Shown here piece by piece: positions 45,449-52,984 of a DNA stretch of 64,000 nucleotides. The translations under genes and the position numbers were made by a program. The notes below the pieces were generated by a model. It saw only the letters and a program-made list of their open reading frames with translations. It searched no databases and was not told the DNA's origin. The stretch comes from Echinarachnius parma. Lineage: Eukaryota; Echinodermata; Echinoidea; Clypeasteroida; Echinarachniidae. The DNA is taken from positions 1 through 64,000 of the forward strand of contig JBAMJV010008885.1 in NCBI GenBank assembly GCA_037951105.1. Reading direction: 5' to 3'. How positions within the stretch are numbered: the stretch's first letter is position 1; each line of letters starts with the position of its first letter.

Positions 45449-48400
45449 AGTGGACTCAAGTGACCAAAATAACCCAGTGGGATTAGGGTTAATGCAGGCT
45501 GTAAATTAAATAAACAAAACACAAATTATAGTATTATAACAAACCCGATTTAATTTTCGGATTAACGAACCCTATTTTATTTTCGGACTAATGAACCTTC
45601 GGAATAACGAACCTTCGGAATAACTGAATCTTCGGAATAACGAACCTTCGGAATAACGAACCTTCGGAATAACGGACTGTAACCGTTTATCCATGGTTTA
45701 CATCTATGGAGTGCCATTTGTAAACTGATGGAGAAAGAATGTAAACTCTTTACTTGTTAACAATGTTGATGATACACATTTACAAAATGCACCAAATAAA
45801 TGTTTGTCTTCTCACATGGTGAAATTTGCTGGTTAGTAAGCATTATATCCCTCATAAGATCGTTTTACCATATTTATTATATTGTTTTATTGTTTTATGC
45901 AAATGAGAATGCAATAAGTTGTATTCACCATACCAAATGGGAATACTAACAGTACATGTGAAAAGATGGGTATAAAACTGCAACATAAAAGGTGCATCTT
46001 AAAACCCTGTATGTTATATATGGAATAATACAATTTAAAAAATGAAAAATAAATAAATAAATTTTAAAAAAATCTAATGTTTAGTGACATGCGATCGCAA
46101 AATGTTACATAACACCCGAACCGTTCACCTGGTGTGCGCAAATTTGGTATCAAAATATGTGCAAGACTCTAAGGAAAAAAGTCATGAAAATTATTGAATG
46201 TATTTGATCTTAAAACCCATGAACTGCTAAGGGCCACTATTCTGGCCGTAGAGCCCCGAAATCGTATATAATGTCAATTTTTCTTAAAGGGACTGTCCGC
46301 CTTTTGCAAGCCAAATTTCAAAAGTTTCGAGGTCTTATATGAAAGAAAATGTCATTTAACAGCATGCCTGAAAAAATGATGGCTTGAAATCTCTTTTTCG
46401 TGGAGTTATAGACCTCAAGATAATAAAAACGACACAGCGCGTTTAATTGTGCATTATACGAGTATTCACCCGGTGCAAAATTTCGCTCACGGCGCATTTC
46501 ACGGAGTAGGTGCTGTGCGTGACCACTACGTGACCCGCGCACATATTGTGATCGACAACGGCGTAAGTGAATACTAAACAAAATAACCCAAACTCGCTAA
46601 AACTGACTACATGTAGGCTAATTGTATATTCTTCATTTTCGAGACCTTTTCCGTGATACCTTTACAAATGTCGGCTTCACAATACCTTTACAAGAATAAG
46701 TACAATATTGTTGTAATATTATGCTTAATCAGTTAAACGCCTTTATTGAACCGATATATAGCTTGGTGGAGGGGCGCATTCGTTTTTCATTCGTAGAATC
46801 CAAATTACAGGGCTGTTCGACCTGAATTTGTGTGTGTGTGTTACATTCATCCTCATCCGTCTACTGGAAACTGTTCAGACGATTTTTAAAAGGCGGACAG
46901 TCCCTTCAAAGGGATACCTTCTTGTAATTTCAAAACCTGTTATTTAGTTGAATCATATTTAGTACCATCACAAAACCAAAGAAAAATGTATGTTTCATCA
47001 ACAAATGTTTTACAGCAAAAATAATGTCAAAATTTGTACAAAAATTGTCGGTACCACACAAAAAATGAGCATGTGGGACTACACAGAAATTTTTGATGTG
47101 GAACACAAAAATTAAAATATTTCGGACAGTAGAAGAGATAAATGTATGGAATTGTTTGTATTACTTTCCTAAGACATGGATTTATGAAATGAAAAGGAAA
47201 TATCACCTAAGTAAAGCATTTAATTCTGAAAAATTCATAATTTGTGTATATTTTTTGGAAATATCATTTATTTTTCAAGGTCAAATCTAATTTCCAAGCC
47301 ACATTATGATATATTTGTGTTAAAAAAAAGTGCTCAGAATTGTTCTGGTTGAATATTTCAATTTATTATGTCCAACATAATATATAACTTCATGTAAATA
47401 ATCATGTCAACGTCATATAATAATTTATTAACTTTTATATACATGGAAAGTGTAACAATGCTTTAAAAAAAAAACGGCAGTTTACGGGTTGATTTTAATA
47501 TTGCTATATTTATGTATTTATGTTTTAAAGATCTGATCCCATGTAGTCTTTCAAATCTGTTCATCTTAATTCCAATAAGTATACATACAATATGCGAAAT
47601 CAATTAACTTATAGCTTACCACGTGTAAATAATAATGTAGCCATGAACTCAATCTTTTTTAAAGGACCAACAATTTTGAATAAATTACCGATGCATGTAA
47701 AGTTAAGCCCCACTCTATCAGCTTTTAAACGGAGATATAGATTAATTTTGTTACAATAAATGGGGTTTTTTTCAGGTCAGGCCAGTTTTAATGTTTTAAT
47801 TTTTCTGTGTCTTTTTTTGTCTTCATGTGTTATATGTTTAAGTTATGTAGGTAGGTCTTAATTTAATTTTGTATATTCGGTGGCAGCATTTGATAAGGCT
47901 ATTTTGCTCTTTCTAGCTGTCTCCTCATTCTCATAATTGTATTTATCTGTTGTTAAATTGTGTAGATTTTGTTGTGATTTGTTAATGTTATTATTTTTTT
48001 TATGAGATTTGAAATAAATGATCAATTCAATTGAGTTTTCCCTCGTTTTCATTAAATATTCGTAGTTGAAGGAGCGCTTGGAACAGGCAGGGAAGGGTCA
48101 CTTGGTGGATTTGGTCCGGTTACCTGGAACCGGTCATTTTCTAGAATCCCCCTACCAGGCTACCAACACCTCGTCCAGTGTTATCGACCCTACATCGCTG
48201 GACGATCCTGATGGTCCAAAATGTAAGTTGGTGCAATCGAGTTTGGGATAGTGTTTTTATCCAACAAAAATAGGGCCTTCAAATAAAGTTCATGGTTATG
48301 GTAGTTCATAAGTTGTTCAAGGATCACTTCTATTGGACCCGTATATCACAGGACAATCATGGTTCTAAAAACTTTCAGTAAGTTGATGCAAGTGGGTTTG

Positions 48401-49773
48401 GGATAGTGTTTTTATCCAGAAAAATAGGGCCTTCAAATGTAGTTTACGGTAGTTTTCTTGGACCCTACACTGTTGCCCAGAAAGTTGGAATTTATTTGTA
48501 CAACTTCATACGAAGTAAAGTGTGCCAATGTGAATTATGTATGATATGTGTGGTATATATATTCGACGATAAAACTTTATTGATCAAGTTCTTAAAATCA
48601 TATCGCAATGAAATCTAAGTACGATTGTCCTTCGCAAAGTGTATATTGGTGGTAAAACAAAAAACAACGGCAGTATTAAGGATTTTGTTACAACTTGCAT
48701 CTTTGGTCAGGATAATGCTTTCCTGGTCGAGACCTCCCAAAAATTTTCGAGACCAAGGCTCGAGGTCATCTCATCTGGGGGTGGGGGGGGGGGGGGGTGT
48801 CCGTCACCAATTTTTTTTCCCGGTCGAGACCTCCAAACAAATTTCGAGACCAAAACAATTGGCTGAAAGTCCTCTAAGTGGGGGGGGGGGGGCAAATTTT
48901 CTTCGCGGCCGCGGTCGAGACCAATAAAAAGAGGACTCGAGACCGTCAAACAGTGAACTATTATTAATTTGGGGGGGGGTGAGTACGTACCCTACGCAGC
49001 GAAAGCTTAAAATGGATGAATACATTAGTTTTGGAACGTTAGAATTAACAAGTCTTGGCTCATACATTTTATTTTTTTCTTCCCACTCTAATTCCTTTTT
49101 CCCTTTTTTTATTTTTTATTTTTTTGGGGGGGAGGAAAATCATTGTTACCTGTCTGCAGTGTCACCTGCCTACAGTGACCATTTTCTTAGTATGCATGAG
49201 TGGTTACTATAGACAAGTTTGACTGTATAATTCAAATCACGGTGACCCTACATCTACACAACTAGATCATGGTGAAACCATTTAAAAGGTGATAAGGGAT
49301 AGGAGTTAATCCTGTGAATAAATATGGGTCACTTCATTTTAATACGGCCACTTCCCCCAAGAAAATTGAAGGAACAAAAACAATCAAAACACAAGGGAGA
49401 GATCCATTTTAAAAATAAAGATATACATAGAGTGTGCACCACACCCCCCCCCCCCCCCCCCCCCTCCACCAATAATTCACATTCTCCCCAGTCAGTCTGA
49501 CCACAGCCTTTAGGAAATACAAGGATTTACTGGTATTAAATGGGGATATTCCAATTAAGTTGATGATAATTTTTTTTTTGTAGAATTTATAAAAAGAACC
49601 TCAACTGAATATGATTTGTCTTCTCTCCTGCAGTGTGTTACACGCGCTACGGGGGTAACGACACTGCACAGGCTGCCAGGGACCAGCAGCTTGCTTGGAG
49701 GAAAATTATCGCCTTCTTCCGCAAGCATCTGGAGGTGAAAGAAATGTACCGCAAAGACTGGATATCAGACTAA
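24792..49773 (+). CDS. BAAT-like: BAAT/ACOT-family gene B, nine exons, +1 frameshift in exon 2
   Basis: Second tandem copy. Exons are 24792-25091, 25516-25592, 27992-28321, 29278-29456, 30109-30317, 34441-34555, 43790-43870, 48066-48222 and 49634-49773, with the same phases as gene A and all splice sites canonical. Exon 2 is 77 rather than 76 bases: CCACAAGCTCAG replaces CCACGGCTCAG of copies A and C. The frame is therefore lost after TEDGKYRFLST. Exons 3-9 are open, keep the Cys (codon 30175-30177), HGDD and GTGH motifs, and would give about 528 residues without the extra base. A recent null allele or an assembly error fits better than old decay. An alternative start at 24786 would add two residues. 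Introns 5, 6 and 7 (4.1, 9.2 and 4.2 kb) hold most of the transposons. Confidence 0.82.
25516..25592 (+). pseudogene. Gene B exon 2, one-base insertion
   Basis: Acceptor TTTGCCTAG and donor GTAATT are intact. The exon is 77 bases because an A replaces G and one base is added at about 25553-25555 (CCACAAGCTC). Translation then drifts to SSVQSRGGWNSQ. The copy C counterpart has the unshifted sequence. Confidence 0.8.
25645..26165. mobile_element. MITE of the same TTAAAGGGGTAGTTT family, inverted
   Basis: In intron 2 of gene B. Internal sequence is the reverse complement of the 22725 copy (AACTGAGTGTCGACTTTGAG at its left). Both ends carry AAAGGGGTAGTTTAGTTT. Confidence 0.8.
26480..26640 (+). 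repeat. CGTACGTACGTC-rich simple repeat
   Basis: GTCCGTACGTACGTACGTCT in the middle of a dispersed element that begins GCCAACGAAGTGGCCGGATG. The same element type occurs at 44088 (GCGACGAAGTGGCCAGAGGC). Confidence 0.5.
26718..26736 (+). promoter_or_regulatory. Perfect DR1 nuclear-receptor half-site pair
   Basis: AGGTCAAAGGTCA (26718-26730) is a perfect direct repeat of AGGTCA spaced by one base, with a further overlapping AGGTCA at 26731-26736. RXR/PPAR and HNF4 bind such sites in animals. It is inside a dispersed repeat, so function is only a possibility. Confidence 0.3.
26802..27765 (+). repeat. 519-bp tandem repeat in intron 2 of gene B
   Basis: Blocks from about 26802 and about 27322 repeat each other (AATCAAACTTGGTACC, ATCATTTGGGGGTCATTTTT, GAATGCACCAGATT). 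They end with the same C-rich, TTCGCTCCCTCG-type stretch also seen at 6.3-6.9 kb. An upstream relative begins at about 26500. Confidence 0.75.
27387..27405 (+). promoter_or_regulatory. Second perfect DR1 half-site pair
   Basis: The same AGGTCAAAGGTCA followed by AGGTCA, in the second unit of the 519-bp repeat. The site at 26862 in the first unit is mutated. Confidence 0.3.
27836..27943 (+). pseudogene. Exon 3 fragment duplicate in intron 2 of gene B
   Basis: Orthologous to the gene A remnant. It has small deletions and a stop, still reads SLVLCAKTAPEVVNKHHRH, has the same CGG acceptor defect, and is followed by the same GGGTAATCCTTTTCACAGAT spacer. Confidence 0.7.
27992..28321 (+). CDS. Gene B exon 3
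   Basis: 330 bases, phase 1 to 1, acceptor GTCCTACCAG, donor GTAGAT. Same motifs and Gly/Glu-rich loop as gene A exon 3, with few substitutions (VEPMGLIWGAKPAPE, VAEEEGGGG). Confidence 0.87.
28488..29170 (+). pseudogene. Two decayed copies of the exon 4 start, gene B intron 3
   Basis: 28488-28560 (CCAGGATCATCATTCTGATC) and 29125-29170 (GGATCATTTGTTCCACTGCT) match the exon 4 start. A MITE (28700-29124) has split the second copy just at its exon boundary. Confidence 0.5.
28700..29124. mobile_element. MITE with TTAAAGGGTACCACCAC termini
   Basis: Left end TTAAAGGGTACCACCACC, right end GTGGTGGTCCCCTTTAA. In intron 3 of gene B, interrupting an exon 4 remnant; gene A has no insert at the equivalent place. 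Confidence 0.68.
29278..29456 (+). CDS. Gene B exon 4
   Basis: 179 bases, phase 1 to 0, acceptor CCTACTAG, donor GTGAGT. Encodes PLIVDMRGLAKASVVDRAAT and SHGFAVFAFDYLLPLRMKTT. Confidence 0.86.
29645..30060 (+). repeat. GAT/GAC microsatellites in intron 4 of gene B
   Basis: Runs of GATGATGATGA at 29685-29705 and 29975-30055, mutated in places. Confidence 0.7.
30109..30317 (+). CDS. Gene B exon 5: nucleophile elbow
   Basis: 209 bases after acceptor TCATTGTAG, phase 0 to 2. Encodes IGMTSSCYGGAIMLNAATRF; a Gly follows the elbow where gene A has Ser, which is closer to the usual C-x-G-G pattern. Confidence 0.87.
30350..30480 (-). mobile_element. tRNA-like SINE remnant, reverse
   Basis: The minus strand carries a B-box-like GGTTCGA (complement TCGAACCCGAGACCTC at 30391) and an A-box-like segment (complement GGTGCTCAACTATCGAGCC). 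No CCA-proximal stem. Confidence 0.45.
30783..32805. mobile_element. Giant foldback, 2.0 kb, arms of about 0.9 kb
   Basis: Ends ATACATATGATACGGTAC and GTACCGTATCATATGTAT are inverted, and similarity of the two arms continues almost to the centre near 31.72 kb. Paired landmarks are GATTTATCCGCCTACTCGAC / AGTAGGAGGATAAATCACTG, TTGGCAACATTGGGCAACTT / GTTGCCCAATGTTGCCAAGG, and CAAGATGGCTGC / GCGGCCATCTTG. No coding function. In intron 5 of gene B. Confidence 0.85.
32463..32664. mobile_element. 202-bp MITE nested in one arm of the giant foldback
   Basis: TCGCGACTTCTGAACTATCG and its inverted copy at the other end, TA on both flanks. The opposite arm at about 30920 has the uninterrupted sequence (CGTGTCGTATTAGTCGTGTA). 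Confidence 0.82.
32840..32890. repeat. CTCTAGAACGCTAGCG hairpin terminus
   Basis: AACGCTAGCGC-TCC-GCGCTAGCGTT forms a perfect stem. The same end structure borders the 42958-43192 foldback. Confidence 0.65.
33190..33610. mobile_element. Poly-G/poly-C bounded MITE
   Basis: CCTGGGGGGGGGGGGGAGCACTC at left and GAGTGCCCCC...GCAGG at right are inverted. The interior has several CTCCCGTTT and CAAGCCCATTATTCTTC repeats. A one-ended relative is at 24360-24540. Confidence 0.6.
34256..34333. repeat. Perfect spacerless 78-bp palindrome
   Basis: Each half is 39 bases and the halves match exactly around the centre GGGATCCC at 34291-34298. It lies about 110 bases before exon 6 of gene B. AAGAATAAGTTT occurs on both sides (34205 and 34334). 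Confidence 0.92.
34441..34555 (+). CDS. Gene B exon 6
   Basis: 115 bases, acceptor ACTTGTTTAG, donor GTAAGT. Encodes PLDDVLHRYEDEEGVRWF to ERYLAL, one codon shorter than gene A (GDNMKE against GNDDMKE), so the frame is kept. Confidence 0.85.
34635..34936 (+). mobile_element. MITE family TTAAAGGGGTAGTTT, left half split by the LINE
   Basis: Matches the intact MITE at 22725-23269 from its TIR (TTAAAGAGGTAGTACAGTTT) through the AAAAGTGCAAGCATTTTTTT region, then stops at the LINE 3' end. Confidence 0.75.
35589..38708 (-). CDS. LINE endonuclease/reverse transcriptase polyprotein, intact
   Basis: 1039 codons from ATG (complement of 38706-38708), with no stop or frameshift. A roughly 88-residue acidic N-terminus is followed by an apurinic-type endonuclease (about 89-308: LLHVNIRSLN, LTETW, GVIYRPPN, GDFNINLL, SDMTDHYPI). 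Then comes a linker and a reverse transcriptase (about 585-830: NYRPISLLPSISKILEK, FLDFSKAFDTVNHDIL, GVPQGSILGPLLF, and the active site FADD at 763-766). The C-terminal region (LLLLQKKALRIIF, FMYNYNNNTLP, FWNTLS, FNLFKKRIK) is typical of CR1/L2/Jockey-group LINEs. It would nick DNA and copy its RNA by target-primed reverse transcription. It lies antisense in intron 6 of gene B. Intactness suggests recent activity; the exact clade is not resolved. Confidence 0.93.
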   Translation of the reverse strand: MSTLNDQMAFNTLNDDDLFDLFRSSSTVNEVNYDSLTNFDESVVNHINSSAEELELDFNFDDPASYNFTKYITNHQFHDIVKDFENDTFSLLHVNIRSLNKHFDDLKLFLDNPTENPFSVIGLTETWVNQDLNQPYSLSDYDFVVKNRQNRIGGGVALYVHTKYNYIVRDEISLSNDFIESLFIEIIIPNSKNILIGVIYRPPNSNVKDFLTHSSDLLRCQIFNNKDSFIMGDFNINLLKRDHDHNNVSQDFLEILLSASFLPLISKPTRVVSPSSTLIDNIFSTVIPHPESYIVLSDMTDHYPIMTYYTLSQSVKSGPRPLRRKVNCENIARLGASLENIDWSCVYDIDEVNCSYDMFCEILNGQLDICMPIQRDKGTNYKKNPRLPWISKSVLRSINRKNNLYYKYKSVGTEQSKIKYTSYKNTLTKIIRLEKRKYFVDRLELYKHDMQNTWKIIKQAMNIVKNKCDITKINVDNEIVEDPNVIPNIFNKYFSSVGDNLARDIPPTDKHFVDFLGPANPNSIFFTPIHKFEILDIVSNLNDKKSSGCDGINNCILKGIIPYIVDPLVHIFNLSLLNGEVPDTMKIAKVIPLFKKGDKLDITNYRPISLLPSISKILEKVICIRLVSFLKNENILSNFQFGFREKYSTTHALLSFIEKVAHAIDKSSHMVGIFLDFSKAFDTVNHDILLYKLSHYGVRGKALEWFRNYLSNRQQYVFVNNHSSELRNISCGVPQGSILGPLLFILYINDFSRSSDVLSFVLFADDTNLFFSHDNPHTLAETINVELVKVLKWIRANKLSLNLQKTKYMLFSKSIHSLPIDIAFEDFVLENVSNIKFLGVTVDNQLSWKFHINNICKVISRNIGIINRLKFHLPLASLLMLYSSLILPYLNYGILTWGNTHVTLLDKLLLLQKKALRIIFNMAPRSHTDSLFLDNNILKIKDLYLFQLGQFMYNYNNNTLPAIFDEMFLKNQLVHKYPTRHSGEFHLPLLRTLLAQNTFIYTGPKFWNTLSDYIKNATSFNLFKKRIKLLLLQSYKTPS
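38709..39206 (-). other. LINE leader next to the ORF, no recognised content
   Basis: A+T-rich leader sequence directly upstream of the LINE start codon. Short open frames (up to 136 codons) are hydrophobic and biased and show no gag-like or zinc-knuckle motif, so no ORF1 is called. Confidence 0.4.
39207..40445 (-). repeat. 884-bp-spaced duplication in the LINE leader
   Basis: A block of about 300 bases at 39207-39500 (landmarks TGGTATGACCCGACCTGGAT, GGTAATGTGTGGAGGGGGAG) recurs at 40091-40390. A following stretch (CATTCCACGCAACTAGGGTA) recurs at 39739 and 40408. Within the first copy a 68-base segment (GTCTAACAMTTGAGTGTCAG to GGAGCATGTAAGAAAAG) is itself tandemly doubled at 39780-39915. Confidence 0.75.
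41015..42150 (-). repeat. Tandem array of about four 280-298-bp units in the LINE leader
   Basis: The landmarks ATGGCATTTACATATTCCAA and CATGTCATACCATAGGTATG recur about every 285, 298 and 280 bases. The units are close to identical, differing by a 14-18-base insertion and a few substitutions. The array lies in the 5' leader of the LINE, where promoter monomers sit in some mammalian L1 families. Each unit contains the palindrome CATACCATAGGTATG. Confidence 0.85.
42592..42762 (+). mobile_element. Right half of the MITE split by the LINE
   Basis: Resumes the same MITE (ATTGATATTTCAGCCATTTC, then CACTCAGTTTTTCATTAC) and ends in the inverted terminus CTGAACTACCCCTTTAA. Confidence 0.75.
42757..43372. 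mobile_element. MITE with TTTAAAGGGA...TTGAGTATT termini holding the foldback
   Basis: Left TAAAGGGAGCGTTGAGTATT, right CAATACTCAACTATCCCTTTA. Same terminal family as 17246-17712. It abuts the right end of the LINE-split MITE. Confidence 0.62.
42958..43192. mobile_element. 235-bp foldback with AGAACGCTAGCG hairpin ends
   Basis: The left half (CTAGCGTTCTAGGTCCTCCT, AATACGGGACTGAAAATGAA) is the near-exact complement of the right half; each end itself forms a small AACGCTAGCG hairpin. The centre carries GGTAAGTACCGTATCATAT, shared with the giant foldback. Confidence 0.8.
43790..43870 (+). CDS. Gene B exon 7
   Basis: 81 bases after acceptor ACGAAACAG, donor GTAAGT. Encodes VNNLKCPLLVFAHGDDQYIS, with the catalytic Asp. 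It follows a 9.2-kb intron that holds the large LINE. Confidence 0.86.
44115..45715. mobile_element. Foldback with TTCGTTATTCCGAAGG arrays
   Basis: 44150-44560 holds many worn copies of GGTTCGTTATTCCGAA. 45540-45690 holds the inverted form (TTCGGAATAACGAACC). Outer ends ACCATGGTTTATCCGG and CCGTTTATCCATGGTTT are inverted. In intron 7 of gene B. Confidence 0.7.
44649..45491. mobile_element. Nested poly-G/C foldback inside the TTCCGAA element
   Basis: TTAACCCTAATCCCACTGGG at left and its complement at right, with long G and C runs just inside. Confidence 0.68.
45716..46283. other. Intron 7 of gene B, no recognised feature
   Basis: A+T-rich, without repeats shared elsewhere in the window and without a credible reading frame. 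Confidence 0.3.
46284..46909. mobile_element. MITE with AAAGGGACTGTCCGCCTTTT termini
   Basis: TTAAAGGGACTGTCCGCCTT at left, AAAAGGCGGACAGTCCCTTC at right. The 87-codon frame inside is not recognised. Confidence 0.75.
46910..47539. other. Intron 7 of gene B, A+T-rich, nothing recognised
   Basis: Unique-looking sequence between a MITE and a truncated LINE. The upstream part could be LINE sequence too worn to recognise. Confidence 0.25.
47540..48034 (+). mobile_element. Truncated LINE, 3' end next to exon 8 of gene B
   Basis: Codes FFKGPTILNKLPMHVKLSPT, then LSAFKRRYRLILLQ and a stop at 47757-47759, the usual C-terminus of CR1/L2-type reverse transcriptases. A 3' region follows, ending GAAATAAATGATCAATTCAA about 30 bases before the exon 8 acceptor. 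Confidence 0.68.
48066..48222 (+). CDS. Gene B exon 8
   Basis: 157 bases, two codons longer than gene A in the linker (SLDDPDGPK). Acceptor TATTCGTAG lies about 30 bases after the end of a LINE fragment. Encodes LPGTGHFLESPY with the catalytic His. Confidence 0.86.
48232..48450 (+). repeat. Tandem duplication including the exon 8 donor region
   Basis: GAGTTTGGGATAGTGTTTTT with ATAGGGCCTTCAAAT after the true donor (48223) recurs at 48397-48440, preceded by a second GTAAGTTGATGCAAGTGGG-type donor copy at 48379. Confidence 0.6.
48715..48960. repeat. GTCGAGACC repeat with G runs
   Basis: TGGTCGAGACCTCCCAAAAA and CGGTCGAGACCTCCAAACAA are parallel units separated by G runs; a third GGTCGAGACC follows at 48912. 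No coding value despite open frames on both strands. Confidence 0.55.
49634..49773 (+). CDS. Gene B exon 9
   Basis: 140 bases after acceptor CTCCTGCAG, stop TAA at 49771-49773. Nearly the same protein as gene A exon 9 (IIAFFRKHLEVKEMYRKDW). Confidence 0.87.
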
Positions 49774-49876
49774 CAACCTTACTTATGGGATGAGCCTAGC
49801 GGTGATGGTCCTGATATGATCTACACTAGAACCAGCCTGGGTTCATAACCTTGTGTGTGACTTTCAGAAAATGTTA

Positions 49877-50046
49877 TACAGTGAAACCACATTATAATGA
49901 GCACCTCAGGTCCAATGAGTTTACCTCGTTATATCAGATATCTTATTGTGTCAGGTCTTAAAAATAGTAATATACATTTAACCTTGACCTGTGAAATTAC
50001 CTCGCTATATCAGGTACCTCGTTATAAAAGACCTCTTTTCTACTGT
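49877..50046. mobile_element. Short pogo/Tigger-like MITE after gene B
   Basis: Starts CAGTGAAACCACATTATAAT and ends with TACCTCGTTATAAAAGACCT near TTTCTACTGTA. Its counterpart after gene A is broken by the 15291 MITE. Confidence 0.45.
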
Positions 50047-51710
50047 AACATAATAATGTGATGATGATGGCAATAATGATGTCGTTGATGGTGATGGTGA
50101 TGATAATGATAATGCTAATTGTAATAATATTGAACATTTATAACTGTGCTCAAATCACATTTCTATGTACATGTATATGTAATTTGTGGCAAAGTTTGGG
50201 AACATGTATATAATTTGTATATGAGTTGACATTTAAATATAGGTTTTCCCGCTCAATTTGACACTTTTTTCAATCGAATTCATTAAGGGTCATTCAAATT
50301 CACGCATTACCGCGTAATCGTTGGTATCGGTCTTCCAAATTCCGAATAAGTGCAAGCGAATTCATGCATGCGCATAAGCTTTCGTGAATAGACACAGAAG
50401 TTCATGTATGGGCATTCAAATTCGCGAATGTGCAGTCAACTGTCCTTTTACCCAGGGAGCAAAGGGGGTTATACAGACATGGAATGTTATAAAAGGTTGG
50501 GCCCATAAGTGTCTTCTATGACCTTATAGAAGCACAACCTAGGTGCACAACCTCGCGAACTAGCTACTGGAAGTCCACAAAACACATACGAAGGATTTGA
50601 CCCCTACTGTACGTTAAAAGCGCCTTAAATCCTTAGGGTTCATGAATGTTCTACCCTGCTATTTTCACGATTACACATATACGCATGCCGCTATCATCGC
50701 AGTTCATCGGATATGTCTTCCATAGATATTGTGCATCTTTTGATACCAAGTTGTGTCTTTTTATATATATGGTTTGTATGTCACGTGTCTTTATATGTCA
50801 CGTGTCAGACATAGAAAATTAAGTTTCACATATTCTTATGGACAAAAATGTATGGAAATGTTTCAGATTATAGAATGACACATTTCATATCTGTAAAACC
50901 ATATACTGAATGTTGAATGGCATTTAATATGATTAAAAAACAATAAACTGGCAAATTAAATGATAAAACAATACAAAACAAAAGAATTTGAAACAAGGAA
51001 CAAACATAAGTATAATAATTATTATAACGACAATGAGGTGGCTGCTATATAGCGAACGTTCTGTCTTTTTGACGCTCGCGGCGCATCATCATGTTTATTC
51101 CCAGAGCCCCAGATATTGGATACATGTACTATAACAAATCTAGCACACAAAGTACACATTTCCACTCCCTGGCACCTTGTATGCGAATACAGTGCTAAAG
51201 AATTACGTTCCATCCGTCCGGGCACTCTCTGGTTCCGAACTCGGGACCTCATGATTGGAAGGCATGTGTATTTCCGATCTTTATTACAAGCAAAATCTTT
51301 ATAATATATTTCAGGCCTTTGTAAATATTTTCAGGTCTAGAATGATTTATAAAATAACCATAAAATCAATATTGTTTACAATGATTATAAACCATATTTG
51401 CTTTCTTTTTTATTATGTATAATATTTAAAACAAATCGATTGTGTTGTTATTACAAACCTGCAAACAATTTGGTTGCGATTGGCACTCAATATTATAATA
51501 CGGGGCTGGGGATACGAGGGTGTATCGACATCGTGTGGAAATACAAAGTCAAAATAAAATGGTATGAAAGCTGACATATCTTTGGGATGAGTCTTTTCCC
51601 ACTGATTAGATGACATTCTTGTAAAGCTCAACTACTACCATTGATAATAAGAAGAAAAGCCATGAAGAACACTTATATTCCCACATTGTGCTCATTGAAG
51701 GGGGTTAGTA

Positions 51711-52792
51711 CAGTCAAACCTGCTAATGCGACCACCTGTCTATAGCGACCACCTGCTCATAGCGACCGCTCTCTGGTCGTCCCCCCCCCCCTGAAAAATC
51801 ATGTGTTAAGCGACCTGCGTAATGCGACTACCTGCCTAACGCGACCAGCGACCACCCTATTTGGGTCCCGACGCACATATAAATATGTGTATAGCGACCA
51901 CAAAATTAGCGTTTGAACGACCAAGGCATCAACTCCGTCACGTCTGGTCGTTCAATGCTCCAATTCTGACCATGTCAATGCATAAAACAAACTAAAATGA
52001 CAATGAACTTCAGACAGCTTATAGATTGACTTTAACTGGTTACCCAGCAATCACCTTTCGATTTAAGTATATCAGTCTCTTATATATGGGATAGAATATT
52101 CCAGGCTCATCATTACCTCGAGAATAAGGAATCCAACAGATTTTCATAATTTACAAACGTAGTTTCAGTACCACCCCGGGAGCATAAATAATGATAATTA
52201 TATGTGTACAAAACAGTGAACATGTATTGAAGCAATTATTAGCATCATAACATCGCGTCCTTCTATGTGATGTTTGAACAGCCGGTTAGTTTCTCAACAT
52301 TTGCGCGGAGTACTATTTACCGAGTATTAATTACATTAGAATAAATTACAGTTATCTTTCTATTGGGTGTTTTTTTCATCTCTTCAATGATAATCCGTGC
52401 GATTGTTACGACCAAACAATGCATCTTGACTTTCTGTAGAACATTATACACATGCGAATAAGCGTAGCGGATTCTCTCATGATGAATAAATAAATGACTC
52501 ATTGACACCATTTGCAATTTGTTTTCACTTGACAAGATAATACAAACATTAAATATTATTTGAAATATAATGCCAATATATAATTTCAATTTTTGTTGTG
52601 GTTATACATGCAACAATTACTAAATGAACTAGGACACGTGCGTGTACAGATGTCAATTAATTACACATGTGCAACAGCACAATATACGACCAGAAATTGA
52701 AAATGGCCGCCAACCTGTTTAATGAGACCACCTGTCTATAGCGACCACTTTTCACCGGTCCCTTGAGCGTTCGCTATAGACAGGTTTGACTG
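51711..52792. mobile_element. pogo/Tigger-like MITE, 1082 bp, TA target
   Basis: CAGTCAAACCTGCTAATGCG at left, inverted CGCTATAGACAGGTTTGACTG at right, TA on both sides. Subterminal AGCGACCACCTG repeats. No transposase frame. Confidence 0.8.
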
Positions 52793-52984
52793 TATCGGTA
52801 TCAAGGCTAACCTGATGAAGATCCTAAAAGAGGGGACAAGCTACAGAGTGTCACATTTAACAACTATCCTCATGCGACATATCACATAAAGAAATCAGTT
52901 CTTTTTAGATGCCATTATATACTCTATGATATTTTCACAAATGTGAAATACACTTGCCTATAATTTTGGATATGTTGATTTCCA

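Noticed and set aside
45410-45450. Long C and G runs here and elsewhere (763, 19850, 24365, 25365, 33590, 49445, 58250) as functional elements
   Set aside because: Most lie inside foldback elements and are prone to sequencing-length error; no function can be supported.
44115-45715. Satellite or centromeric repeat
   Set aside because: The units are in inverted blocks at the two ends of one bounded element, not an extended head-to-tail array.
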